The position numbers were made by a program, and so were the translations under genes. A DNA stretch of 64,000 nt from the NCBI GenBank assembly GCA_963691655.1, contig OY829326.1, positions 19,022,878 to 19,086,877 on the forward strand, given 5' to 3'. A model generated the notes under the pieces. It was not told the DNA's origin, searched no databases, and saw only the letters and a list, made by a program, of their open reading frames with translations. The stretch comes from Toxonevra muliebris. Taxonomy: Eukaryota; Arthropoda; Insecta; Diptera; Pallopteridae. This document shows positions 24,716 to 35,551 of the stretch, in pieces; the stretch's first letter is position 1; every line of letters begins with the position of its first letter.

Positions 24716-24914
24716 TCACAAGCAATGCGCATTGTACGCACCGTCGGTCAGGCTTTTGAAGTATGTCATAAATTTAATCTTCATAAAAATTCCTTGGATC
24801 AGAATGATATTGAACAACGTTCAGATGCTTCATCCGAATTGTTAGATATTGAACATATAGCGGCAGATCGACAGCAGCATCATCATTTAAGCGATGATGA
24901 CTTGGCTAAAAAAG
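24716..24914 (+). CDS. NOS1AP: NOS1AP orthologue, shared exon with the last PTB helix
   Basis: The acceptor is ACTTGCAG at 24715 and the donor AAAAAAG|GTAAGC, with phase 0 in and phase 1 out (199 nt). It begins SQAMRIVRTVGQAFEVCHK, the diagnostic C-terminal helix of the CAPON PTB domain, which packs against the peptide groove. An acidic, His-rich linker follows. It can be joined in phase either to the PTB exon ending at 5404 (giving the KK-SQAMRIV junction of the canonical protein) or to the large exon ending at 24549. Confidence 0.96.
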
Positions 24915-25002
24915 GTAAGCGAGCATTGAACTTTTCTTCTTCAAATGGTTTTAACTAGAATGTGTTTTAAGTTTTAAAACTTTATTAGACTACTGGTAAC
25001 TA

Positions 25003-25210
25003 CAGGTGCGGATACAAGGGGGGAATCAGGGGGAAATTTCCTTCCCCCACAAAAGATTTTCAAACACTTAAAAATTTAATAACTAAACAGGCAAAAAGGT
25101 GAACATAATTAGTTATTGTTGTTTTTAGTTATTACCATTTACTTTCAATTATAAGAATAATGAATAATCTTGCTCATCAAACCACTTTCCTTCTCTATGG
25201 AAATGTGCTG
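25003..25210. other. Intron start with a possible transposon end
   Basis: CAGGTGCGGATACAAGGGGG at 25011-25030 looks like the terminus of a DNA element of the sort seen at 32067 and 41863, but no matching right end was found, so it is only a suspected remnant. Confidence 0.25.
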
Positions 25211-25795
25211 AAATAATAATGATACCTAAACCAAATAAACCTGAAAACTTAGTGCCCTCATATAGAACTATAAGTTTGCTGGCCATATTCTGGAAAATAT
25301 TCGAAGTAGTAGATTGCTAATAATACAGGAAAATAATCACCAATCGTTATAAGCACGGTACTCCTGAGCAATATCATCGCATAGTGAATATTGTCACTGA
25401 CTTTCTGGAACGCAACAAATATTGCTCTGCCATATTTTTGGACATTCAAGAAGCGTTCGAAAAAGTTTGGCATCAAGGGCTGTTATACAAATTATAAAAT
25501 TTACTTCCAGCTCCATTTTATTTGGTCTTAAAGTCTTATCATTCTATGGGAAAGTAAATGATGAAACATCAGCCAAATGTCAAGTGAAAGCCGGAGTACC
25601 ACAGGGCAGTTTTCTGGGTCCTGCTCTTTATTCAATTTTAACTGCGACTTGCCTGAAACTGTTGGTGTTACTATAGCTACTTATCCAGACGATACTACCA
25701 TTTTAGCGTCAAATTAATCTCCTACAGGAAGCTGCTAATCTAGTTCAGAAACAGCTCGACGACGTTCAACAATGGTTACTTCGTGGATGAGTACT
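25210..25795 (+). pseudogene. Dead jockey-clade LINE reverse transcriptase
   Basis: Read across frameshifts and stops, the + strand gives IPKPNKPENLVPSYRTISLL (RT fingers), then GTPEQYHRIVNIVTDFLER, SAIFLDIQEAFEKVWHQGLL (the first catalytic block, normally FLDVxxAFDxVWH), VKAGVPQGSFLGPALYSIL (the PQGSVLGP block), YPDDTTILAS (the YADD box, with the first Ala replaced by Pro), and a thumb-like EAANLVQKQLDDVQQWLLRG. The block order and wording are those of jockey-type elements. It is truncated at both ends, carries several stops, and lies in a NOS1AP intron. Confidence 0.92.
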
Positions 25796-26677
25796 TGATT
25801 GGAGTACCATCTGCCTCAGGTTCGCTTCCCAGATGGGGTTAATTTCTTAAAAAATGTCCAAATGGATTGTTCTAATAAAATGGATCATTTCGGGGATTTA
25901 ATTCTTAAATACGTGACTCAAGTACCAGTTTAACGGGTTCTATTTTCAGGTAGAGAATTAAATCCACCTAAAAAAAAACAAAACTATAGATTTCGGGTCG
26001 ATATAAAGAAAATCCCAGATAGGAAAGAGAAAATTTGAATACAGGATAGGAATCAGCGACTTTAAGTTATAATTAAAATTCTACTAATTTTCGAGACCCA
26101 TTATAAACCAATCTAAAACCGAAACTGACTAAATGTATCCTATTGTTATATTTTTCACGTTTCTTTACCTTGAAAATAGATCATAGAAATTGTGAAATGC
26201 TTGGCTAGAACTAAATGCGTAACGTACCAGTAAGTTTTCACATGGCCATACATTCGAAATTATTGGACATCGAAATAAAGTTTATGAATAAGCAAAAAAA
26301 AATATCGATGCACGAACGAGAAAAAATCCAGCCCGCTTTTTGGCGTTTTGGTTCATATGGAGAATTTTTATTTTTTATTTCCCCCGCCAAAAATGTTTCT
26401 CGTATGTACCTACATTCTATACGTTGGTTTGAAAAATTAAATCCAAAATTATGGAATCAAAAATGAATGTGAAATGATTGGCAAACGTGCACTTAGTTTA
26501 AAAAAAGCTTAACGCTCTTTGATACGTATACGTTTAACAAGATCGCAAAAGCTGTTAAGCTGGTGGTATTTTCCGATAGTTCACATATTTCAGTGTAAAA
26601 GCTTTTTATAGATACATTTTTAATAATTTATAAATCACAATTTCTAAATCTGCAAGACTTCTTAAAATAGTGTACAG

Positions 26678-26745
26678 CAGTAGTGCCGATTATAGCTTTC
26701 AAAATCAAAGCTTTTCTCTAATGAGCATTGAAATCGGCATCACTG
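26678..26745 (+). mobile_element. Tiny inverted-repeat element, possible hAT remnant
   Basis: CAGTAGTGCCGATT at the left pairs with CAGTGATGCCGATT read from the right end on the opposite strand. The CAG start and GATGCC wording resemble the hAT ends elsewhere in this window. It is only 68 bp long and lacks a matching 8-bp duplication. Confidence 0.4.
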
Positions 26746-29189
26746 ATTTAAAACTTAATGATTCACATTAGTTGAAATCTATACTGAGTTTCTGAAACTC
26801 GTCGCTTTTAGTAAAAATCTAAAATCTTCATGGTTCAAATTTTCATTTGACTGATCTTAGAATTTAAAAAAAAAAAATAGTTATGTTCCAAAATCTATCG
26901 CTAAGTAGAATTCGATTTCTAAAAATATTCATTTGATGGCATTATTCAACTTAAAATTACTCTAACTTAGGTGCAAATTTATATATCAAATTCGTTTATT
27001 ATTTCAAAATGCAAAAGTTACCCATAGATTAGGCCAGTTCTAGTTCAGGCAATATGTGCCATATCTTTCACAGCAAAACAAGAGATCTTGCTTATTTAAC
27101 ATTACCAGCCTTAAACGATTACTCATTTTTACACCACTTCAATTTCGAAATTTTTAATTCATTTATAGAATTCTATACTGCTCAAAAAACAAACAAAAAA
27201 TAAAAGCATTACATTGAACTTAAGCGAAACATACAAAAAGCGTCGACCTATAAACAATGGGAAAAAGTTAAAATTAAAAAAAAAGAACTCATTAAAACAT
27301 AATTATGAAAGTACTTGAAATAAAATTTCCTATTCATGCATTTATGTATTTGAAAAAAAAAAAACAAAAAAATTACCTCCGAAAAATTTATGAATATTTC
27401 GAAATACCTTTATAAAAATTCACAAAAAATAAGCAATATTATTTTATGAATATGTTTTATTTTATTATTTGTATCTTTTGTTGAAGGACAAAGTTTCACA
27501 AAAATTTTGTATAATTGAACGTTTAAATGAATTCAATTAAACATACATACACTACATATACACAGTTTTTTATTTTCAAATAAAAATAGTTAAACAATAG
27601 AATTTAGTTCAAGGATATACAATGGTTATGGCTGTAATTGTGTAATTGTAGCTACTAATACGTTTGTGTTTGTGCTAGTATTTAAAGATAAAGTGCATTA
27701 AAGAAAAATCTTTGTCATTATTTCTATATTTCTATTGTAAATTGCGCTCAAGAGAAACGAGTATGCCAGGGCTGCGATGCAACCTTCACATTTACTTTGA
27801 CCACAAAGGAGAGATGGCAATTGCTATTGCAGGCAGTTACTTGCAACAGACTCAGCAGAGCCATAATCTGAATATTGAGAAAAAAGTGTTAAATTTTTTG
27901 GCAGTGATATTGGCAATTGATTGCTACTGGTTGCCAAGGTTCAGAGTGTTGAGACAGTGAATTTTAGTTAGCTGCACTGAACAAAACAGAGGCGAAATGC
28001 AAAACTTGAAGATTGAATAAAGATTTTTCAACATTTACATTGAACAAATTTTTTTTTGATTTTTTTTTTTTTGATTTATTTATGGGTTGGATATTTTATA
28101 AGAGTGTAACAAACTTTTCTGCATTATTGAAATATATTAACAATCAAGTTTTTCAAGCACAAATTTATAAAAAAAAGTCATGCGTAAATGTTTGTATTTG
28201 TTTAAGCATTAAAATTTTAAATACTACAGCAGCAGCGAGCACATAGAAAAAGTTTCAAAAAAAAGCCGCAAACAAATATTGGCAAACCTAGTCGTCGACC
28301 GCTTTCATCCCATCATTCAGCCGGTCATATGGCCGTTCGCCTATACAACGAGCTACTCAAACACGCATCTTACATACATACATATATGTGTACGTGTGTG
28401 CACAATTTCGCAATAAAACTTATAATTCTTAAGCAATTTTCTCTCGCTTTCTTTCGAAAACAAGGTAGAGTTTGACGTCATTAAAGATCATTAAAATGTG
28501 TACACACATATATTTATGTAAATAAAAAAAAAGCTTAAACTAAGAACGAAAGAAAGCGAAATAAATCTATGAAAAACTCAACATCAAATATCAACAGATG
28601 TCATAGCATTTAATCAGCGACATCATTATCAGACAGCAACAATATTAACAGAATTAAAATATTTTACAAAATAAATGTTTTGAATAAAAATTTCAACTCT
28701 AATGCTGATGCCGTTGCTTTTTGGCAACCAGCACCTTCATCCCAACCATACCATCACCTCAATGCATAGTATATCGAAACATTTGAACATGATACAGAAA
28801 TAAAGTGTGAACCCATGCAATGCAACTGTGCTTTCGTATACACCGCTTGCCTCTACCACACGCTAACGCCCTCACATCACATAGCACTTAATCAAATGGA
28901 CGCACTGTGTGAACGCATTGAGTTCACCTATGTATGTATGTTTGGTAAAAAATAAAAAAGAAATGGTTTCAAAAATTATATATTTTTTAAAAATATTTCT
29001 CTTTCTGTTTTCATATATATACCTAAATATTTTTTTTTTTTTTTGTGAAATATTTATAGCAAAAAATAAAATGACAGACTATGGCATAAATGCTTTAATA
29101 AATACTTAAATACATATACAAAAATAATATTTTTACTGGCTGGCTTGCTTGCTGCTTTAAAATATATGACGCCAGTTTGATGTACGAGC

Positions 29190-29212
29190 GTGTGTGTGTG
29201 TGTGTGTGTGTG
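29190..29212 (+). repeat. (GT)n microsatellite
   Basis: An uninterrupted GT dinucleotide run of about 23 nt. Confidence 0.9.
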
Positions 29213-31857
29213 CTATATTACTGAGGGGTATTTGGGGCCATTCGAGCTCCAAGAATTTTATACTACCCAATATGTATAGCTTTCCTGCAGAGTATTTCCA
29301 ACTACTCCCTATTTCCCTTGCTATTGAAAGTATATACATATTTTTTGTTTATGCAAGTTTTTCTCAAAAAAAAAATTTTAATTAAAAATGAGTCACAAAG
29401 TGCAACTAAAACAAATTGTATCATGAAAAAAAAGTACAACTTAAAAATTGCTGTCTGTCATGTCACACTTTCTATCTGAATTGTTGTGTCACTGTCAGTG
29501 TTTGTATGCATGTATGTATGTGTCAACACCATTTTTTCTTTTTCTAGTTTTGTACAGTTTTTCTTGTACTGGATTTATTCATTTTAATCTCTTGTATATT
29601 TCTAGTTTAAGTTCTTTATGCTTAAATTTAAAATTATTTCATGTGCCAAAGGAAAACCACATACGTCATTATTTTCCTGTTTCTGATTTTTTTTTCTTTT
29701 AAAATGAGATCATTGATATTATAAATTTTAAATACATATTTAAAATAATTATGGTGGTTTATACTTAATATTTTTATGACATTTCTTGTGTTTCTAATGA
29801 AATTTAGTGGAATTAATGAATTTATTGCTTGTGCTAAGTAAACAGCACTAAACGGTAATTCTAGGCGTATTAGTGTTTTGTATTTCAAACAAAAAAAAGT
29901 AATAAAGATGACTTTTATTACTTTGCTCTTACTATTAATTCGTGTACACAAATACTTGAAAGAAGTGGCGTTGAAACTATTGTAATCACTAGGAATGCTA
30001 ATGAACAATTTTATGCGCAGGTGTGAACATCTTTGAGGTGTAGGTATAAGGAAAATTGAAAAAATATTGAAATATTTGTTGCATTTGTGGTTAAAGAATA
30101 TGTATCGTTGAATCCGAATCTAGCATCAGAATTTTTCTGTCACATCAGTATTCTGAGAAATTTTAATCTGAATTTCACTTCACGATGTGATGATTTCTAC
30201 AACTTTTTATCATTTGTCACATCAAACACTGATTTTTTTCATATTTTCCTTTGGTTCATAATAAATTACTGTAGTTTATTTCATTTTCAATTTCTTAATA
30301 ATTAATTTAAATCAGAAGCTTTTTTATGCCAGGACTCCGACTGAAGAATTTTAAGGCGGGAAAATACTTGAGATTTATTGTATGTTGTCATATTTTTTTT
30401 TAACAATTAAGTTAGTATTAATCTGTGAGAAAAGAGGTAGAATTTTTGGAACGGAAAAACTCAAAAAGTTAGAGAACTGAAATGTTTGTACTTTACTTTA
30501 TTATGAAACTCTTGTAAATGTCGTCTGAGTTTTGATGCCGAATTTACATAAGATTTATTTTACTTGTCCCACCAGACGAGTGGACTCAGTGGAATCAACA
30601 TAAGAGTTAAATACAAATTTAGCTATGTATAAAACCTTGACAGGAAAATATACAAATAAAAGATTGAAATGAAGGGTAACGAGGTGAAAATCACTCGGTA
30701 ATGCGAGTTTTTTTTAATTAAACAGCTTCAATACAAAGACTATTAGCTGACAATTGATTTTAATCAAATTTTAACGCTTCACTAATGCTTTAACTATACG
30801 CACGTGACCAACAATTTGCATGCCTCTCCAAGCCAATTTGGTTTTGATTTTAATTTTTTTCATATATTTTATTTTATAAATAAGTATATGGAATTTTTTT
30901 AACTTTTCAAGCAAATAAAAAACTTTCGATCAAGTTTATTTCACAAATAAAAGTTTATTGAATATAAATAAAAAATTTGCAAACACAACCAAAACAAGCA
31001 GAAAAAACTGTATATAATTGGTGGCAATGAGCTTAAATACAATTTTCCATACTCAATTTGTCTTCTTTTTTTCGATATACAGACAACATTATCATTAGTA
31101 ACATTATCATCATCACCATTAACATCACCAACATCATCAAGGATGTGTCTGTGCCACCACCAACTGTGAGAAGTGTTGAAGTTTTAAAGTGTTAGCTTGT
31201 TTGTTTACTGTTGCTGTTGTATTGTTGCTATTGCTGCTGTTGTTGTTATAATGAATTGAATGAAAAGTACATGTCAAGGCTTAAATAAATATTAATGTTG
31301 CCACTAAATGAAACATTTAGAAAAATAAATATGATAATATAAATAAAGAAGCATGAAGTCATGAAAATAGAAAGGAAAGAGCAATGTATACCTGTGTTTA
31401 TAGAAATAAATTAAGCAAGCAGACACATACACATGCAACAGAATGTATTAACATTTTCACCTTGATTAGGGAAAGGAAGGCGGCAGTGAGTGATATGCAT
31501 GGATGGGTGTTAGTATTTAAAAGTAAAGTAAATATGTTAACATTGAATTGAAAAGTGAATGAAGAAATGAAAACAATTAAGTTGGAAATTAAAAACAAAT
31601 TTTATTGTATGCTATGAGTCGCAGGTGGTGCTGGGTTAAATAGTGAGTAACAAGTGTGGGCAACAATTGCTCAACTATTTTACGAGTTCGAAAATAAAAT
31701 ACATAAAAACAATGAAAATCAATTTTATTAACCTTTTGTAATTATCATGTTAAGCGGGCTATTAAATTTTTTTTTTTTTTAATTATTTCTAGTTAAAAAT
31801 AGTTTATACTTGTTAACTGGAATTATACTAAATTTCATTTTCATGTTTTCTTTTCAG

Positions 31858-31964
31858 TAGAACACATGCATGTAACGCCAGATTCGAAACCACTACAAAG
31901 ACCAAATCATCTGGAATTAGTGCCACAAACAAATCTTAATATGCGAAAATCACCAAGTGTATTG
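31858..31964 (+). CDS. NOS1AP: NOS1AP orthologue, linker exon
   Basis: A 107-nt exon. The acceptor is TTCTTTTCAG and the donor GTATTG|GTAAGT, with phase 1 in and phase 0 out. Joined to the G left by the 24914 donor, it reads VEHMHVTPDSKPLQRPNHLE and ends RKSPSVL. It encodes a short, probably disordered linker between the PTB helix and the coiled coil. No domain is present. Exon status rests on the matching phases on both sides and the strong splice sites. Confidence 0.88.
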
Positions 31965-32066
31965 GTAAGTTAATATTTGATATGAGTTTTCACTTTTCCT
32001 ATTTCTTCTTGGTAACATTTTGCGATATTGTATCAAAAATTCGAAAAATCTTCATATGTATGTGTG

Positions 32067-33121
32067 CAAGGCCGTATTTAGGGGGGAGGTTTTGGGAGTT
32101 CTGGCCTCCTTCCCCCGAAATGTGGAAACTTTATTCTAATTTTTAAGATTAATTGCCATTATTTTTTACTTCCATCGGTTTTTTTTCTAAAAAGTCAAAC
32201 ATAAAAAATAAATTTGAAATTAAGTAGTTACACTATGCAATCAAATCCGATTTATTTTCTTCGACATGAGGTTCGACTACGGATTCAAAAAGAGAAGGTT
32301 ATACTGAGCACTCCTACATTCATAGTTTTTCTAGGTCAGTAACTGTTTTTGATTTTAAGTTTCGTCCTGAATCAGTTTGAAAAATAAAAATTAATAAAAA
32401 ATAGAAAAAAGTATCAGATACTTTTAAAATTAGACTTGCTTGAACCCCATTTTTTCCTAAAACGTAACGTGATGGGAAGTTTTTGACTTCAGATTCGTGT
32501 TAAACGTGAAAAATTCTTTCGCAAAAACTCCATCTTATTAGCAAAACCCATGCAGTTTTAGGAGGTAATCTTAAAATGTAATTAATTTTTTAATTCATTA
32601 TTGTTCAGAGCACCACGACCAGAAAGATGTCTTTCATTGCGGTTAATTAACGAATTTAGGGAGTCTGAGCCAGCCCTTATCATTGATAATAGCCCAAATT
32701 ACCAATGATGATCATTTGAATGAAATGAGCCTCTACAATTTTTGGTAATTTTTTTTAAGTTGGGTGCAATATTAGTAGTGGGAAGTCAATGAGTTAACGA
32801 AATTATGTGCTTCACGATAAAAAAAAAATGCATTAGAATGCACACTGAATAATATTTATTTGATTTGATTATTCTGTGAATTTTTTGTCACTTAAGGCCA
32901 TTTTTTTGACGTTAAGATTAAAAAAAATTGGAAAATATTTCCTAAAGTTTTAATACATTTATCTAGTTTTGTTCTTAGTCTAATAGGATCCATCAAATGT
33001 ATCATCGATTTAATTTATTGTATTTAAAAATTAGTTTGATAAAAATTATTTATGAATATTTTTTTCGAATGAAACCCCCTTCTCCCCCTCCCCCCGGAAA
33101 AAATTTCTGGCTACGGCCCTC
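32067..33121. mobile_element. Inverted-repeat DNA element with GGCCGTA termini
   Basis: The left end CAAGGCCGTA and the reverse-complemented right end GAGGGCCGTA share eight of ten bases, followed by G-rich (left) and C-rich (right) subterminal tracts. An 8-bp direct repeat TATGTGTG flanks both sides (32059-32066, 33122-33129). Because the flanks are GT-rich low-complexity DNA, the duplication may be partly chance. About 1.05 kb long, with no transposase frame. Confidence 0.55.
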
Positions 33122-34704
33122 TATGTGTGTATGTGTAAACGAGTATCTACGAAATATAAAATATTTGTTTAGTATTTTATTTGTATTTGTTTTTTTTTTT
33201 TTTTGTTATTTTTCTTTTCTTCTTTTTTTGATTTACTTTTCTGTTTGTACAAAACATAGAGAAGGTGGGAAAGAAATATACATATTTATATGAGTAAACA
33301 ATATAATCAAATCAATCCCTATGCAAATAAACCAAAACTCAAAATCAAATCAAAACGAAATCAAATTTAGTAAATATTCCGATGTATACATATGTACATA
33401 TGGTATATGTAGTAGTGGTAGAAAAAATATGTATAAACATGTTTCAACTTTACACTTTGATGTTTCCACGAGAAATGAGTAAAAATAAAAACGAAATAAA
33501 TGCGCACAAAAACGCATTGTGTTCAGTTCAAATACACTCGTATACAAAAGGAAATCTTCAAGTTTTTGGCATGTAGGAAGAATTATTTTGCCCACTGAGA
33601 TATTTTATTAAAATTTCTAAAAAAATCTACACATTTTTGGTGAACATTTTATCAATTATTGATAATATCTCTAGTATATTTCTTCCTTTAAAAATTAACG
33701 TTATAAAATAATAATAAAAGGAAACAAAAAGTATCAAAAAAAATTCATATTGCAGTTGGAACTTCTGAAATACAAGAATTTTTGGTACATGGAAATCTTG
33801 GGTTCGGAAAAAAACAAAATCCGAATTTAGTATCAAAATAAGCTTTCCAGTTTCACCAATAAAATATTGGCTCAAGCAAAAGTTTTTTTCGGATCTTTTG
33901 CCGCTTAAAACACTTTTAATCATTCCTTCAGGGTTCAATTTCTAAGAGTCTCACTGAAAGTTTCACTGAAAAAAAAAACAATCAAAAATTGGCCTCTCTT
34001 TCCATACCTATTAATTTCTTATAAAATTTCATTGCATTTTAGCTTATTACTTACTGAAAAAAAATTTAGATTACATATTTATTTCGTTAATTGAAGTGTT
34101 GTAAGTCTAAAGGATCTAAGCACTAAGAACATTGAACGAGAATATAACAAAAAATATAAATGAAAAAGCTGTAATTTGTATTGGATTTAGACCCCAAGCA
34201 AATATTCTCGTATTTTTGTTATTTTTTTTTAATAAATAAGAGATAAAAACCTTTACAATTATATTAGGCTTGGCAAATATTTTCGAAAAAATGTATCTTC
34301 TAAAAGAAAAAATGAGCTGATTTGTACTGAAAAAAAATTAACCATTTGGAGTAAAGTAACCATAGAAACTGTTAAAAAAAACAGTAATGCTATCATAAAA
34401 CTTGCAAGGCAACATTATTTCTTGTAAAAATGCAGTAAAATCCGTAGCATGGCGGCTAAGGATTTAATTAAAAACACCGCATCAAACATTTCTTTAGATA
34501 ACAGAACTATAAAGCAAATGAGAATAATATGTAACAATGTAAAGTAGGAGGGAAAACGTGTTTTTTTAAATAAATTTAACTAACATAACAGTAAGCAACA
34601 ATAAAATACTCGTAGAACAAAAAAATTATCAATCGCTTCAGTTCCAAATCGAAAGAAGTAACAATATTGATTGGTAAACTAAATTATCATAATATTGTAG
34701 TTAG
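33122..34704. other. Intron
   Basis: AT-rich intronic sequence. A GTATATGTACATATG-like palindromic stretch near 33382-33405 is simple alternating sequence. No coding exon or recognisable element. Confidence 0.45.
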
Positions 34705-35018
34705 TAGGTTAGGTTAGGTTGGAGTGGCTGTCGAGAGACACACTTAGGCCTGAACTGCCCATTGTAATACCACATAGTTGGACCTACAGTTTAACGCCGA
34801 TTCCGAACGGCGGTGTGGCAATTTTTTATCGGCTTGGTGGTTTTGCCATTACCAACCAATGTGTGTACTTGTACCCTATCTTATAATTCTCATACACTTC
34901 ATATTGATAGTGAATATAAGAAAGTAATGAAAATTAACCACCAGACGAAGACGGGAATCGAACCCGAACCTCCCAGATGAAAGTCTAGTGCACTATCCAC
35001 TAGGCTATCGAGGTCGTC
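34705..35018 (-). mobile_element. tRNA-derived SINE, second copy with a different tail
   Basis: Read on the minus strand from 35018: a tRNA-like head of about 75 nt with A box TAGCCTAGTGG and B box GGTTCGATTCC, resembling tRNA-Glu (CTTTCA anticodon loop, but one base short). A body follows that matches the SINE at 240-696 through the CGTTCGGAATCGGCGTTAAACTGTAGG region. The tail after that is unrelated: it contains GGCCTAAGTGTGTCTCTCGA and ends with CCTAACCTAACC. So head and body are shared but the 3' module differs. Flanking sequence is listed under findings. Confidence 0.85.
34944..35018 (-). repeat. tRNA-Glu-like SINE head (internal pol III promoter)
   Basis: Intact A and B boxes with about tRNA spacing. 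The anticodon stem CTAGA/TCTGG encloses a 6-nt loop CTTTCA, not 7, so this is a SINE promoter module and not a working tRNA. Confidence 0.75.
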
Positions 35019-35320
35019 AACTAACTACAAAATATACTTAAGTGCCAAATTTACCAATTCTTTCTGCTAAACCTAACTATCGAAGCTTCCAACCGATTTA
35101 AATTAGTAAATTTAACTAACATTAATAGTTGCATAAAATTTTTGATGTTATAACATCTTTACTCGGGGCTAAAGAAAAATTTATAGCACAATGAATTCAT
35201 AGAAATTAAAATCAAATGTCACGTCGGTGTCGTGTAAAGTTTCATAGTATATGTGAGTTCACAAGTGTGTGTGTATAAGTAAATACAAAAATAAACAAAA
35301 GTTGTTATGTTATATTTTAA

Positions 35321-35547
35321 CCTCTTCGCTGAGGTTAACGTAACGTACTCACGTTTATGCGTATTATTTCATTTTTAAATTTATTGTGACTATTTTTTTC
35401 GAGTTCTAGTAAAATAAGGAAACTAAATAAGAATTATGTTTTCTTTTAATTTCATTTGAATTTGTTAAAAGTAACTAAAATAAGTTCAAAAATTAAAAAA
35501 ATACCCAAAAACTTGTAAAAAATATGTGACCTTGGACACTGAAGAGG
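35321..35547. mobile_element. piggyBac-like MITE flanked by TTAA
   Basis: TTAA at 35317-35320 is followed by CCTCTTCGCTG. The right end on the opposite strand is CCTCTTCAGTG, followed by TTAA at 35548-35551. The TTAA target plus CC-starting inverted repeats is the piggyBac signature. It is 227 bp long, AT-rich, with no coding capacity. Confidence 0.78.
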
Positions 35548-35551
35548 TTAA

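Larger units (their letters stand above)
25796..31857. other. Intron of about 6 kb
   Basis: AT-rich, with a possible small hAT-type remnant at 26678-26745 and a GT run at 29190-29212 (listed separately). An inverted repeat, GGATTTAATTCTT with AGAGAATTAAATCC, lies near 25895-25972. AAC/ATC triplet-rich sequence lies at 31085-31140. A less AT-rich block at 28280-28400 could be regulatory, but nothing specific supports that. No exon was found. Confidence 0.45.

Noticed and set aside
29634..30008. 124-codon minus-strand ORF
   Set aside because: Ile/Asn/Lys/Phe-rich composition expected from AT-rich intron; no domain, promoter or splice context.
34711..34728. Telomere-like TTAGG array
   Set aside because: AGGTTAGGTTAGG is only about three units long and is the end of the SINE copy, not an interstitial telomere.
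34944..35018. Functional tRNA-Glu gene on the minus strand
   Set aside because: A and B boxes are intact, but the anticodon loop has six bases and the sequence continues into a SINE body shared with 240-696.
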